Positions 1-6,119 of a DNA stretch of 38,579 bases are shown in pieces. The notes under the pieces were generated by a model that saw nothing but the letters and a program-made list of their open reading frames with translations, did not search any database and was not told where the DNA came from. A program made the translations under genes and the position numbers. How positions within the stretch are numbered: the first letter of the stretch is position 1; every line of letters starts with the position of its first letter. The DNA comes from an uncultured Muribaculaceae bacterium. GTDB lineage: Bacteria; Bacteroidota; Bacteroidia; Bacteroidales; Muribaculaceae. The stretch is taken from contig CAJUHM010000022.1 of NCBI GenBank assembly GCA_910586475.1, positions 1 through 38,579 of the forward strand, given 5' to 3'.

Positions 1-64
1 TGGCCGAGTGGTTAGGCAACGGTCTGCAAAACCGTGTACAGCAGTTCGAATCTGCTAGGTACCT
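1..64 (+). tRNA. tRNA-Cys (GCA), 5' end cut by the window edge
   Basis: The cloverleaf can be drawn from base U8 onward: D stem 3-5 with 15-17, anticodon stem 19-23 with 31-35, anticodon GCA at 26-28 inside a seven-base loop, T stem 40-44 with 52-56 around a TTCGAAT loop, acceptor 3' strand 57-63 and discriminator T at 64. Only the seven bases of the 5' acceptor strand lie outside the window. No CCA is encoded. A cysteine tRNA is expected to carry GCA and a U discriminator, and both are seen here. Confidence 0.93.
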
Positions 65-70
65 CAAAGA

Positions 71-99
71 AAAGGAGCATGAAAATGCTCCTTTTTCTT
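71..99 (+). terminator. Rho-independent terminator after tRNA-Cys
   Basis: A ten-base perfect stem (71-80 with 85-94) closed by a GAAA tetraloop runs straight into a T-rich tract. It starts seven bases after the tRNA, so it most likely ends the tRNA transcript before the transporter gene. Confidence 0.85.
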
Positions 100-132
100 T
101 TATCAGCACGAACCCACAGAAAGATTAGAATC

Positions 133-1326
133 ATGCGCCAAAACCTGAGTTCCGAAAAAACAGTTTTTCCGATTCTCTTCGCCATCAGCCTGGCCCATCT
201 GCTCAACGATGCCGTCCAGTCAGTAATTCCGGCCATATATCCGATTCTGAAAGACCAGCTTGCCCTTTCGTTCACCCAGATCGGTCTGATCACACTCGTC
301 TTTCAGATGACATCATCGATTCTTCAGCCCTTTGTCGGCCGCTATGCCGACCGTCATCCCAGTCCGTACGCGCTGACAGCGGGCATGTGCATATCCCTGT
401 GCGGACTCTTTATCCTCGCCTATGCCGGCAGCTTCGCAGGAATCATTCTGGCGGTGAGCATAGTCGGAATGGGATCGTCGATCTTCCATCCTGAAGCATC
501 GCGTGTCGCACAGATGGCAGCCGGCCCACGCAAGGGACTCGCACAGTCCATCTTTCAGGTAGGAGGCAACGGAGGCAGCGCGTTCGGCCCTCTGCTTGCG
601 GCGCTCATCATCATTCCCTACGGTCAGGAAGCAGCCGTCTGGTTCAGTGTGGCGCTGGTCGTCGGTGCGATAATCGTGGCATATGTCGGGCGGTGGTATG
701 CGGAAATCCTCCGCAATGCCATTGCAAAACATGTGAAGAAACAGATTGTCCGGCCGGCCCTTACGAAGCGTCAGATCAGAAACGCAATGATCGTCCTCAT
801 CGTCCTGACATTCTCAAAGCAATTCTATCTGGCGAGCATGACGAGCTATTTCACGTTCTTCCTCATCGACAAATTCGCTCTGTCGATCCGCGACTCGCAG
901 CTCTGTCTTTTCGCATTTCTCGCGGCTTCGGCCACCGGAATCATAGCCGGCGGATGGGTAGGCGACAAGATCGGCCGCAAATATGTGATCTGGGGTTCGA
1001 TCTTGGGAGCCGCTCCATTCGCGCTGCTCATGCCCTATGCCGGACTCTATACGACTGTAGCCCTCTCAGTTGCCGTCGGACTGATCATCTCTTCCGCATT
1101 TTCGGCCATTCTTGTGTTTGCGACCGAGCTGAAACCGGCCCATATCGGCACAATCGCGGGCCTCTTCTTCGGCCTGTCGTTTGGTCTCGGAGGAATAGGA
1201 GCCGCTTTTTTCGGATGGCTCGCCGAACTGACCGACATCAGATTTGTTTTTCAGGTCAGCTCGCTGCTACCGCTTCTCGGCATGGTCGCATGGCTTCTGC
1301 CGGACCTGAAAAAACAGAAAGGCTGA
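133..1326 (+). CDS. MFS transporter, fosmidomycin-resistance (Fsr)-like exporter
   Basis: A 397-residue inner-membrane protein with about twelve hydrophobic helices. The first helix carries the HLLNDAVQS segment typical of the Fsr branch of the major facilitator superfamily, loop 2-3 has a motif A variant (GRYADRHP, residues 69-76), and the matching loop in the second half reads GDKIGRKY. Family knowledge: Fsr-type proteins are proton-driven drug exporters; the real substrate here is unknown. The reading frame is open upstream to 34, but those codons lie inside the tRNA and its terminator, so the ATG at 133 is chosen. No clear promoter was found in the 34 bases between terminator and start. 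The gene converges on the DUF4252 gene with 21 bases between stops. Confidence 0.88.
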   Translation: MRQNLSSEKTVFPILFAISLAHLLNDAVQSVIPAIYPILKDQLALSFTQIGLITLVFQMTSSILQPFVGRYADRHPSPYALTAGMCISLCGLFILAYAGSFAGIILAVSIVGMGSSIFHPEASRVAQMAAGPRKGLAQSIFQVGGNGGSAFGPLLAALIIIPYGQEAAVWFSVALVVGAIIVAYVGRWYAEILRNAIAKHVKKQIVRPALTKRQIRNAMIVLIVLTFSKQFYLASMTSYFTFFLIDKFALSIRDSQLCLFAFLAASATGIIAGGWVGDKIGRKYVIWGSILGAAPFALLMPYAGLYTTVALSVAVGLIISSAFSAILVFATELKPAHIGTIAGLFFGLSFGLGGIGAAFFGWLAELTDIRFVFQVSSLLPLLGMVAWLLPDLKKQKG

Positions 1327-1347
1327 CGCTTTTCCCCCACAGGAGAA

Positions 1348-1809
1348 TCAGGCGGGATCGAAGGTCACTTCTCCCGTAATGACGACAAGCGTAGCATCGG
1401 TCTGATCGGCATTATAGACGAGAAGAAGCGAATATTTCCCCTCATTTCCGGAAACCGGAATCCCATAGACGGAAGTGACATCTTCATCATCATTCTGCTG
1501 AAACAGAAGCTCGGCATCACTGTTTGCCGAAACAAAGGCAGCCAACGACTCACGACAAGCCTTCAGCCCAGAAGTCTTGTTGGTCGTGAACACACTCAGA
1601 GAGGTGGCCTTGCCAAGCTGAACTCCGAATCGGCCGAGACTTCCAAGAGACGGAGCCGATGCCAGCAATGCTTTCGACACATAGACCGTCTCGATATCCT
1701 TGCGGCCAGTCAATTCGGAAAAATACTTCTGCGCGCTGACTACAGGCATGCCTGAAATCATGATCGCCAAACTGAGGATTGCTCTCTTAACAAATCGATT
1801 CATATTCAT
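1348..1809 (-). CDS. Secreted DUF4252 family protein
   Basis: A 153-residue protein with an N-terminal signal peptide (hydrophobic core about 8-20, likely cut after VSA, residue 26). The mature part matches DUF4252 by eye: a short beta/alpha pattern with the TVYVSKALL segment near residue 40 and a closing LVVITGEV strand near the C-terminus. Function is not established; members are periplasmic or outer-membrane-associated proteins of Bacteroidetes. It is the third cistron of the ECF sigma operon: its ATG overlaps the stop of the preceding gene as ATGA, which suggests translational coupling. A second ATG two codons later (1803) is also possible. Its position makes it a candidate signal or output of the sigma/anti-sigma pair (inference). 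Confidence 0.8.
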   Translation of the reverse strand: MNMNRFVKRAILSLAIMISGMPVVSAQKYFSELTGRKDIETVYVSKALLASAPSLGSLGRFGVQLGKATSLSVFTTNKTSGLKACRESLAAFVSANSDAELLFQQNDDEDVTSVYGIPVSGNEGKYSLLLVYNADQTDATLVVITGEVTFDPA

Positions 1810-2474
1810 AATTTTTTAAGGACGTTATTAACTTCATCAAACTGCGACTCAGCGTCGACACACGCCAGATTTACTTTCGACAGCGTGCGGTTGAGCAATT
1901 CAACCGACACTTCGATGGCTTTCCGTTGTTTTTTATCCGGGACGCTGCGTCTGAGGCCCGACCGACGTTTTGCCGGACTCCTTTTCACTGTCCCCGATTT
2001 TACAGACGTAGTCTCACCGGGCTCAGCCTCCGTTTCATCACATATATGCCGGGGGGCCTCAGCCACTACGCTTCCTGATCCGTCGCTTCCGACAGAATCC
2101 ATTTTGTTTCCGTCAGCCGGCACCTCGGCAAAAACCGGAGCATCAGTGCCGGCCCCACCCGTACGGTCAAGGAGATTCACGCTGACGAAAACAGCTCCCA
2201 CGACAGCCGCGGCAGCAATGCCCCATCTGGCAATCAGCAGCAAAGGACTTCTGCGGCCGATGCGGCTCACTGCCCGAGTAAGCCGCTCGGGCGGCGCGAA
2301 CTCCCCGGCGGAGGGATGCATCGCATTGAAAATCCTCCGTTCGGTCTCAAGCTCCGGCGAAAGCGAGCGGGCACGGCTGAAATAGTTGGAGATCTGCCGC
2401 ACCTCAGCCTCCGTGGTCTCTCCGGCATAGTAGCGATCAAGAAGCCGTCTGATTTTGTCGGTGTCTGTTTCCAT
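1806..2474 (-). CDS. Probable anti-sigma factor, single-pass membrane protein
   Basis: A 222-residue protein. The N-terminal 55 residues form a charged helical domain opening with KIRRLLDRYYAGETTEAEV, a pattern common at the cytoplasmic end of Bacteroidetes anti-sigma proteins. One transmembrane helix lies at about residues 78-101, followed by a long Gly/Ser/Glu-rich periplasmic linker and a basic-to-helical C-terminus. No zinc-binding HxxxCxxC motif is visible, so it is not a ZAS-type anti-sigma. The start ATG (2472-2474) overlaps the sigma factor stop as TGATG; a GTG one codon earlier is less likely. The assignment rests on topology and on the direct coupling to an ECF sigma gene upstream and a secreted protein downstream, not on a recognised catalytic motif. 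Confidence 0.7.
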   Translation of the reverse strand: METDTDKIRRLLDRYYAGETTEAEVRQISNYFSRARSLSPELETERRIFNAMHPSAGEFAPPERLTRAVSRIGRRSPLLLIARWGIAAAAVVGAVFVSVNLLDRTGGAGTDAPVFAEVPADGNKMDSVGSDGSGSVVAEAPRHICDETEAEPGETTSVKSGTVKRSPAKRRSGLRRSVPDKKQRKAIEVSVELLNRTLSKVNLACVDAESQFDEVNNVLKKL

Positions 2475-2974
2475 CACTCTGAGTATTTAATAAATAGTTC
2501 ACGAATGCGTTTTCTTCCGCGCGATAGAAGAGTGCGCACATTTGCCGGAGAGAATCCGGTCAGCTCAGCAATCTCGTCGTTGGAACATCCGCCTACCGAC
2601 GACAATCTCACCACACGCTGCTGCGCTTCGGGCAACGACGCCATCAGTTTCAGCGCCAGATCGAGATCGGAACGGATCCCGACTATATCACCTGCGACAT
2701 TGTCGGCCAACGGCATGTCTTCGCTGACAGCAACCGCCAATCCATCGCAGGAACGAGCGCGCGCCATGTCATAGAACCGGTTGCGCAACGCCGCCATGCA
2801 ATAAGCCTCAGGGTTAGCCGCTCCTGCAAGCCGGTCGCGGCCGGTCCAGAGCTTCAGCAATGTTTCCTGAGTCAGATCACACGCCTCGTCGGCATTGTCG
2901 GTCAGGGCCAATGCCACGCGATACATCAGCGGATAGATTCCGGCTATGATATTCTGATACTCTTTTCGCGTCAT
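2474..2974 (-). CDS. ECF-type RNA polymerase sigma factor
   Basis: A 166-residue sigma-70 family protein with only regions 2 and 4. Region 2 spans about residues 8-75 and contains the DLTQETLLKLW helix; region 4 spans about 105-160 and has the helix-turn-helix segment with GCSNDEIAELTGFSPANVRTLLSRGRKRIRE. It would bind core polymerase and direct it to envelope-stress or nutrient genes. The ATG at 2974 (MTRKEYQN) is chosen over an in-frame GTG at 3001 because the candidate promoter at 3006-3034 would start the transcript at about 2998. It heads a three-gene translationally overlapping operon (sigma, membrane anti-sigma, DUF4252) and lies 77 bases after rarA on the same strand, with no terminator seen between. 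Confidence 0.9.
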   Translation of the reverse strand: MTRKEYQNIIAGIYPLMYRVALALTDNADEACDLTQETLLKLWTGRDRLAGAANPEAYCMAALRNRFYDMARARSCDGLAVAVSEDMPLADNVAGDIVGIRSDLDLALKLMASLPEAQQRVVRLSSVGGCSNDEIAELTGFSPANVRTLLSRGRKRIRELFIKYSE

Positions 2975-3005
2975 ATATACTGTCGTTGATTCGCACGACA
3001 CTTAT

Positions 3006-3034
3006 TAAGACCACCGACCGACGCGAATTGTTAC
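3006..3034 (-). promoter_or_regulatory. Candidate autoregulatory ECF promoter
   Basis: Read on the minus strand there is a -35-like GTAACAA (3034-3028), a 15-base spacer, and a -10-like GGTCTTA (3012-3006). This resembles the AAC core and the GTC/TCTnA -10 known for group-IV sigma factors such as RpoE, and it does not look like the housekeeping TAnnTTTG motif. It ends 32 bases before the ATG at 2974. The assignment is by pattern only. Confidence 0.45.
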
Positions 3035-3051
3035 ACTCTCCCCCGCTTTTT

Positions 3052-4338
3052 TCACTCGCCATTCTCTTCCGGATGCCAGCGCATCTGCTGAAGCTGGGCC
3101 GAACGGGCCTCGGCGGGATTGTTTCCGGGATGCCAGAACACGGGATGTCCGAGAGGGTCGGGAAAGTACTGCTGGTTGACAAAATTGCCCGGATAGTTAT
3201 GGGGATAGAGATAGTTATGACCATAGCCCATATCTTTCATGAGCTTGGTCGGAGCATTTCTCAAATGCAACGGCACAGGGCTGTTGCCCGTTTTCCGGAC
3301 AAAGTCAAGCGCGTCGTTGATCGCGCAATAGGCAGAATTGCTTTTGGGCGAGGTTGCGAGATAGATCACGCATTCGGCCAGAGGAATCCGTCCTTCAGGC
3401 CATCCGATCTTGTGGATAGCATCGAAGGTTGCGTTGGCGAGCAACAGCGCGTTGGGATTGGCAAGCCCGACATCCTCTGCCGCAAAAATGACCATACGGC
3501 GGGCAATAAACTCGGGTTCTTCGCCGCCTTCGATCATGCGTGCGAGCCAGTAGACAGCGGCATCGGGATCGGAACCGCGCATCGATTTTATGAAGGCCGA
3601 AATGATGTCATAGTGCATCTCTCCGTTGCGGTCATAGGCCGCAGGATTTCTCTGAAGAGACTCGGTCACGATGCGGTCAGAGATTAGAATCGGCTTCCCT
3701 TCCGGAGTCGACTGCTCCAGCAAGTCGAGGATATTGAGCAGTTTCCGGGCATCTCCGCCGGCAAAACGGAAGAGCGCCGATGTCGATTCGACTTCGACAC
3801 CGTGGGACCGTATGATCTCATCATTATTTATTGCCCGCTGGAAAAGCTCGTTAAGGTCAAGGTCTCCGAGAGGATTCAGAGTGTAGACCTGCGCGCGTGA
3901 AAGAAGCGGCCGTATGACTTCAAACGAAGGATTCTCGGTTGTGGCACCGATAAGTGTGACCGTTCCGTCTTCCACTGCAGCGAGGAGGCTGTCCTGCTGC
4001 GACTTGGTGAACCGGTGGATTTCATCAATGAAGAGAATCGGCCGACGCTCAGAGAAGATGCTGGAGGCCTCCTTCCGGCATCGGTCGAGTATTTCGCGGA
4101 CCTCTTTCACACCGGAACTGACCGCACTGAGCGTATGAAAACCGGCCCGGCAAGTGTTGGCGATGATTCGTGCGAGCGTCGTTTTCCCGACTCCCGGAGG
4201 CCCCCACAGAATAAACGAAGCGATGTTTCCGGACTCGATCATACGGCGGATAATGGCACCCTGTCCGACAAGGTGAGCCTGTCCGACGTACTCATCAATA
4301 TTTTTAGGCCGAAGACGTTCGGCAAGCGGCTGCTTCAT
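3052..4338 (-). CDS. rarA: Replication-associated recombination protein A (AAA ATPase)
   Basis: A 428-residue cytoplasmic AAA+ ATPase of the clamp-loader-like RarA/MgsA/WRNIP1 family, which acts at stalled replication forks. Walker A is GPPGVGKTT at residues 46-54 and Walker B is ILFIDEIHRF at 101-110; the sensor 1 segment GATTENPSFEV and the arginine finger SRAQVYTL follow. The C-terminal tetramerisation domain includes the AYWLARMIEGGE- and AAEDVGLA-like stretches characteristic of the family. Length matches the usual 420-450 residues. ATG start at 4338 with a leader of about 88 bases from the promoter at 4432-4439. It lies upstream of the ECF sigma operon on the same strand. Confidence 0.95.
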   Translation of the reverse strand: MKQPLAERLRPKNIDEYVGQAHLVGQGAIIRRMIESGNIASFILWGPPGVGKTTLARIIANTCRAGFHTLSAVSSGVKEVREILDRCRKEASSIFSERRPILFIDEIHRFTKSQQDSLLAAVEDGTVTLIGATTENPSFEVIRPLLSRAQVYTLNPLGDLDLNELFQRAINNDEIIRSHGVEVESTSALFRFAGGDARKLLNILDLLEQSTPEGKPILISDRIVTESLQRNPAAYDRNGEMHYDIISAFIKSMRGSDPDAAVYWLARMIEGGEEPEFIARRMVIFAAEDVGLANPNALLLANATFDAIHKIGWPEGRIPLAECVIYLATSPKSNSAYCAINDALDFVRKTGNSPVPLHLRNAPTKLMKDMGYGHNYLYPHNYPGNFVNQQYFPDPLGHPVFWHPGNNPAEARSAQLQQMRWHPEENGE

Positions 4339-4384
4339 TGTTTTCTCTGGGATAAAGAGTAAGCGGGAGTAGGGAGAATATCGA

Positions 4385-4425
4385 CGGCCGGGCGGCGAGG
4401 CTTACCGACCAATGTAGCCCGGCCG
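4385..4425 (-). promoter_or_regulatory. GC-rich stem-loop at the 5' end of the rarA leader
   Basis: A nine-base perfect stem (4385-4393 with 4417-4425, CGGCCGGGC type) encloses 23 bases. It begins at the expected transcription start of the rarA promoter, so it would cap the mRNA 5' end. It may protect the transcript or tune translation; it has no T tract, so it is not an intrinsic terminator. Confidence 0.5.
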
Positions 4426-4431
4426 GGAACG

Positions 4432-4439
4432 CAAAATTA
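4432..4439 (-). promoter_or_regulatory. Promoter -7 element of rarA
   Basis: TAATTTTG on the minus strand fits the Bacteroidetes -7 consensus TAnnTTTG exactly. A TTG at the expected -33 position is not seen. Predicted start near 4426. Confidence 0.5.
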
Positions 4440-4491
4440 CATTATTTCCTGGAAATAGCATGTTAACAGAATATAATATTCAAATATCGCG

Positions 4492-4521
4492 TTGGAGTGT
4501 TAACAATTTTCGTTAACTTTA
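4492..4521 (+). promoter_or_regulatory. Promoter of the small membrane protein / PstS-like / TPR operon
   Basis: TTG at 4492-4494, 19-base spacer, then TAACTTTA at 4514-4521, one base off TAnnTTTG. The 19-base spacing is the usual one for housekeeping promoters of Bacteroides. Predicted start near 4528. Confidence 0.6.
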
Positions 4522-4551
4522 CACGCAGAAACGCGTCGTCACCCTGCCGGC

Positions 4552-4577
4552 GCCGGATGCGGACAAACTCATCCGGC
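4552..4577 (+). promoter_or_regulatory. Hairpin in the leader of the 4704 operon
   Basis: An eight-base perfect stem (GCCGGATG at 4552-4559 with CATCCGGC at 4570-4577) and a ten-base loop, placed about 25 bases into a leader of about 175 bases. No following T tract, so more likely a leader structure than a terminator. Confidence 0.45.
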
Positions 4578-4703
4578 TGTGCTTATGCGATGTGATCCAC
4601 CGAACAAACCGTCAGGCCGCAGCGTTAAAGTTCTAAACGGGATGTTGTCAGGGTCGAATGGCCCACAGCTTTCTGAAATGTAGAATCTTAACACAACGAA
4701 GTT

Positions 4704-4946
4704 ATGGAAACTGAAAAGAAAAAATCGTCGATGCCCCACACTATGCGGAACATATTCGGCATATTCATGATTGTGATCTACGTCGCAATGGGTATTCTTT
4801 TTCTCTGCGGATTCTTCCCTCAGCTCAGCGGCAACTGGGAGTGGGTGCGCTGGAGCGGCGGCGTCATCTTTATTCTTTACGGATTCTGGCGCGGCTATCG
4901 CCAGTTCAAAGGTATCGACGAGGATGTGACCTCGCGCACCGAATGA
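4704..4946 (+). CDS. Small membrane protein with two predicted helices
   Basis: An 80-residue protein with a charged N-terminus (METEKKKSS), a hydrophobic helix at about residues 16-36, a short tryptophan-containing turn (NWEWVRW), a second helix at about 48-62 and a charged tail. I do not recognise a named family. It opens the operon that continues with the PstS-like lipoprotein 59 bases later. From general knowledge of Bacteroidetes genomes, similar small proteins and PstS-like lipoproteins can follow exbB/exbD/tonB genes; none of those genes is present here, so that link is only a suggestion. ATG start chosen as the only start preceding the first helix. Confidence 0.75.
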   Translation: METEKKKSSMPHTMRNIFGIFMIVIYVAMGILFLCGFFPQLSGNWEWVRWSGGVIFILYGFWRGYRQFKGIDEDVTSRTE

Positions 4947-5005
4947 CGCAGGCCACCTCTAACTGAAATTCCTCCAACCATCACTGACGAAGACCTGAAA
5001 ACAAT

Positions 5006-6001
5006 ATGAAGCACCATTTCTTCAGATTCATGCTTGCAGGAGCTGTCTTTTCAACGGCTTTTGCAAGTTCATGCGGAAACAGCGAAAACAAGGGCGGACA
5101 GACCACTACGATCAGTTCCGGTCTGACTGAAATCGCCTGCGACGCATCGTTTGAGGACATTATCTCGCAGGAGATAGATGTCTACGAATACATCTATCCG
5201 AAAGCAAACATAATGCCTTACTATGTCGACGAGAATGCGGCGATCGACTCGCTGCTCAACTTCGGCGTGAAGCTTGCGGTCACCACCCGTCCGCTGACGG
5301 AAAAAGAGGTCTCGTATCTCAAGAGCCACAAAAAACAGGTGCGCCAGAGCCAGATCGCCGTCGACGCTCTCGCGCTCATCGTCAACCCCGAAAACAACAT
5401 GGAGATCATGGACCTCACAGACCTCCGCGACATCCTTTCGGGCAAAATAACCGAATGGGACAAGGTTGTGCCGGGATCAAGACTCGGCAAAATTTCAGTC
5501 GTGTTTGACCATCAGGGTTCATCGACCGTCAAATACATGCGCGACTCGCTGCTCAACGGAGGCAATCTCGGGCCGAACTGCTATGCCCAGAAGACTCCGA
5601 CGGCCGTGTTTGAAGCTGTCGAGAAGAACAAAGACGCTATCGGAATCATCGGCGTCAGCTGGATCAACGATGATCTTCAGGGACGTCATCTTTCAACCGA
5701 AGAGATCACGCAGGCGATCGAACGCAACGACACGGTCGACCAACGGTTCAAGACCAACGTCAAAGTGCTCAAAGTCCAGTCGCCCAATTCAATGACAGCC
5801 TATAAGCCATATCAGATCTATATCTTTAACGGCGACTATCCTCTCTACCGCCAGATCTATATGATCTCGACAGGTGTCAACGGCTCGCTCGCCCACGGAT
5901 TCTATTCGTTCGTGACCGGATTCCAGGGACAGAAACTGATTCAGATGACCGGCGTTCTGCCAAAGGTTGTCCACAACACGACAATGGTCAATCTCAACTG
6001 A
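5006..6001 (+). CDS. PstS-like substrate-binding lipoprotein
   Basis: A 331-residue protein with a lipoprotein signal peptide; the lipobox ends in ASSC with Cys23 as the acylated residue. The body is a type II periplasmic binding protein of the PstS family: the early ligand loop ISSGLTEIACD, the central DLTDLRDILSGKITEW segment that follows lobe 1, and the phosphate-loop equivalent DHQGSSTVKYMRDSLL at about 168-183. PstS normally hands phosphate to the PstCAB transporter, but no permease or ATPase gene is in the window, so it may act as a sensor or as an envelope protein rather than in transport (inference). It is followed by a hairpin at 6006-6041 and then by the TPR gene. Confidence 0.85.
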   Translation: MKHHFFRFMLAGAVFSTAFASSCGNSENKGGQTTTISSGLTEIACDASFEDIISQEIDVYEYIYPKANIMPYYVDENAAIDSLLNFGVKLAVTTRPLTEKEVSYLKSHKKQVRQSQIAVDALALIVNPENNMEIMDLTDLRDILSGKITEWDKVVPGSRLGKISVVFDHQGSSTVKYMRDSLLNGGNLGPNCYAQKTPTAVFEAVEKNKDAIGIIGVSWINDDLQGRHLSTEEITQAIERNDTVDQRFKTNVKVLKVQSPNSMTAYKPYQIYIFNGDYPLYRQIYMISTGVNGSLAHGFYSFVTGFQGQKLIQMTGVLPKVVHNTTMVNLN

Positions 6002-6005
6002 ATTT

Positions 6006-6041
6006 CCGGAAAATCGGGTTAAACCCGGTGAGGCATTCCGG
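6006..6041 (+). other. Intercistronic hairpin between the PstS-like and TPR genes
   Basis: Nested inverted repeats: outer CCGGAA (6006-6011) with TTCCGG (6036-6041), inner CGGG (6015-6018) with CCCG (6024-6027). It begins five bases after the stop codon. No T tract follows, so it may be a processing or mRNA-protection site rather than a full terminator. Confidence 0.45.
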
Positions 6042-6119
6042 AGTCAAACAATAGACTATCGAAAAGATCAACCCTAAAAATAACAAATACCAAATAAAAA
6101 AATAACAGCGTAAACAAAA

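Larger units (their letters stand above)
4339..4703. other. Divergent intergenic region with two promoters and two structured leaders
   Basis: No gene is seen here. The left part is the rarA leader with a GC-rich stem-loop (4385-4425). The centre holds back-to-back -7 elements: one for rarA (4432-4439, minus) and one for the plus-strand operon (4492-4521). The right part is a leader of about 175 bases with a hairpin at 4552-4577. I could not match either leader to a known riboswitch class. Confidence 0.6.

Noticed and set aside
34..132. Start of the MFS gene inside the tRNA
   Set aside because: The frame is open from 34, but those codons lie in the tRNA-Cys and its terminator, so the ATG at 133 was used.
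313..1379. Long frames overlapping the MFS gene on both strands (313-732 minus, 693-1379 plus)
   Set aside because: They encode arginine- and cysteine-rich sequences with no domain and mirror the codon bias of the real gene; they are shadow frames.
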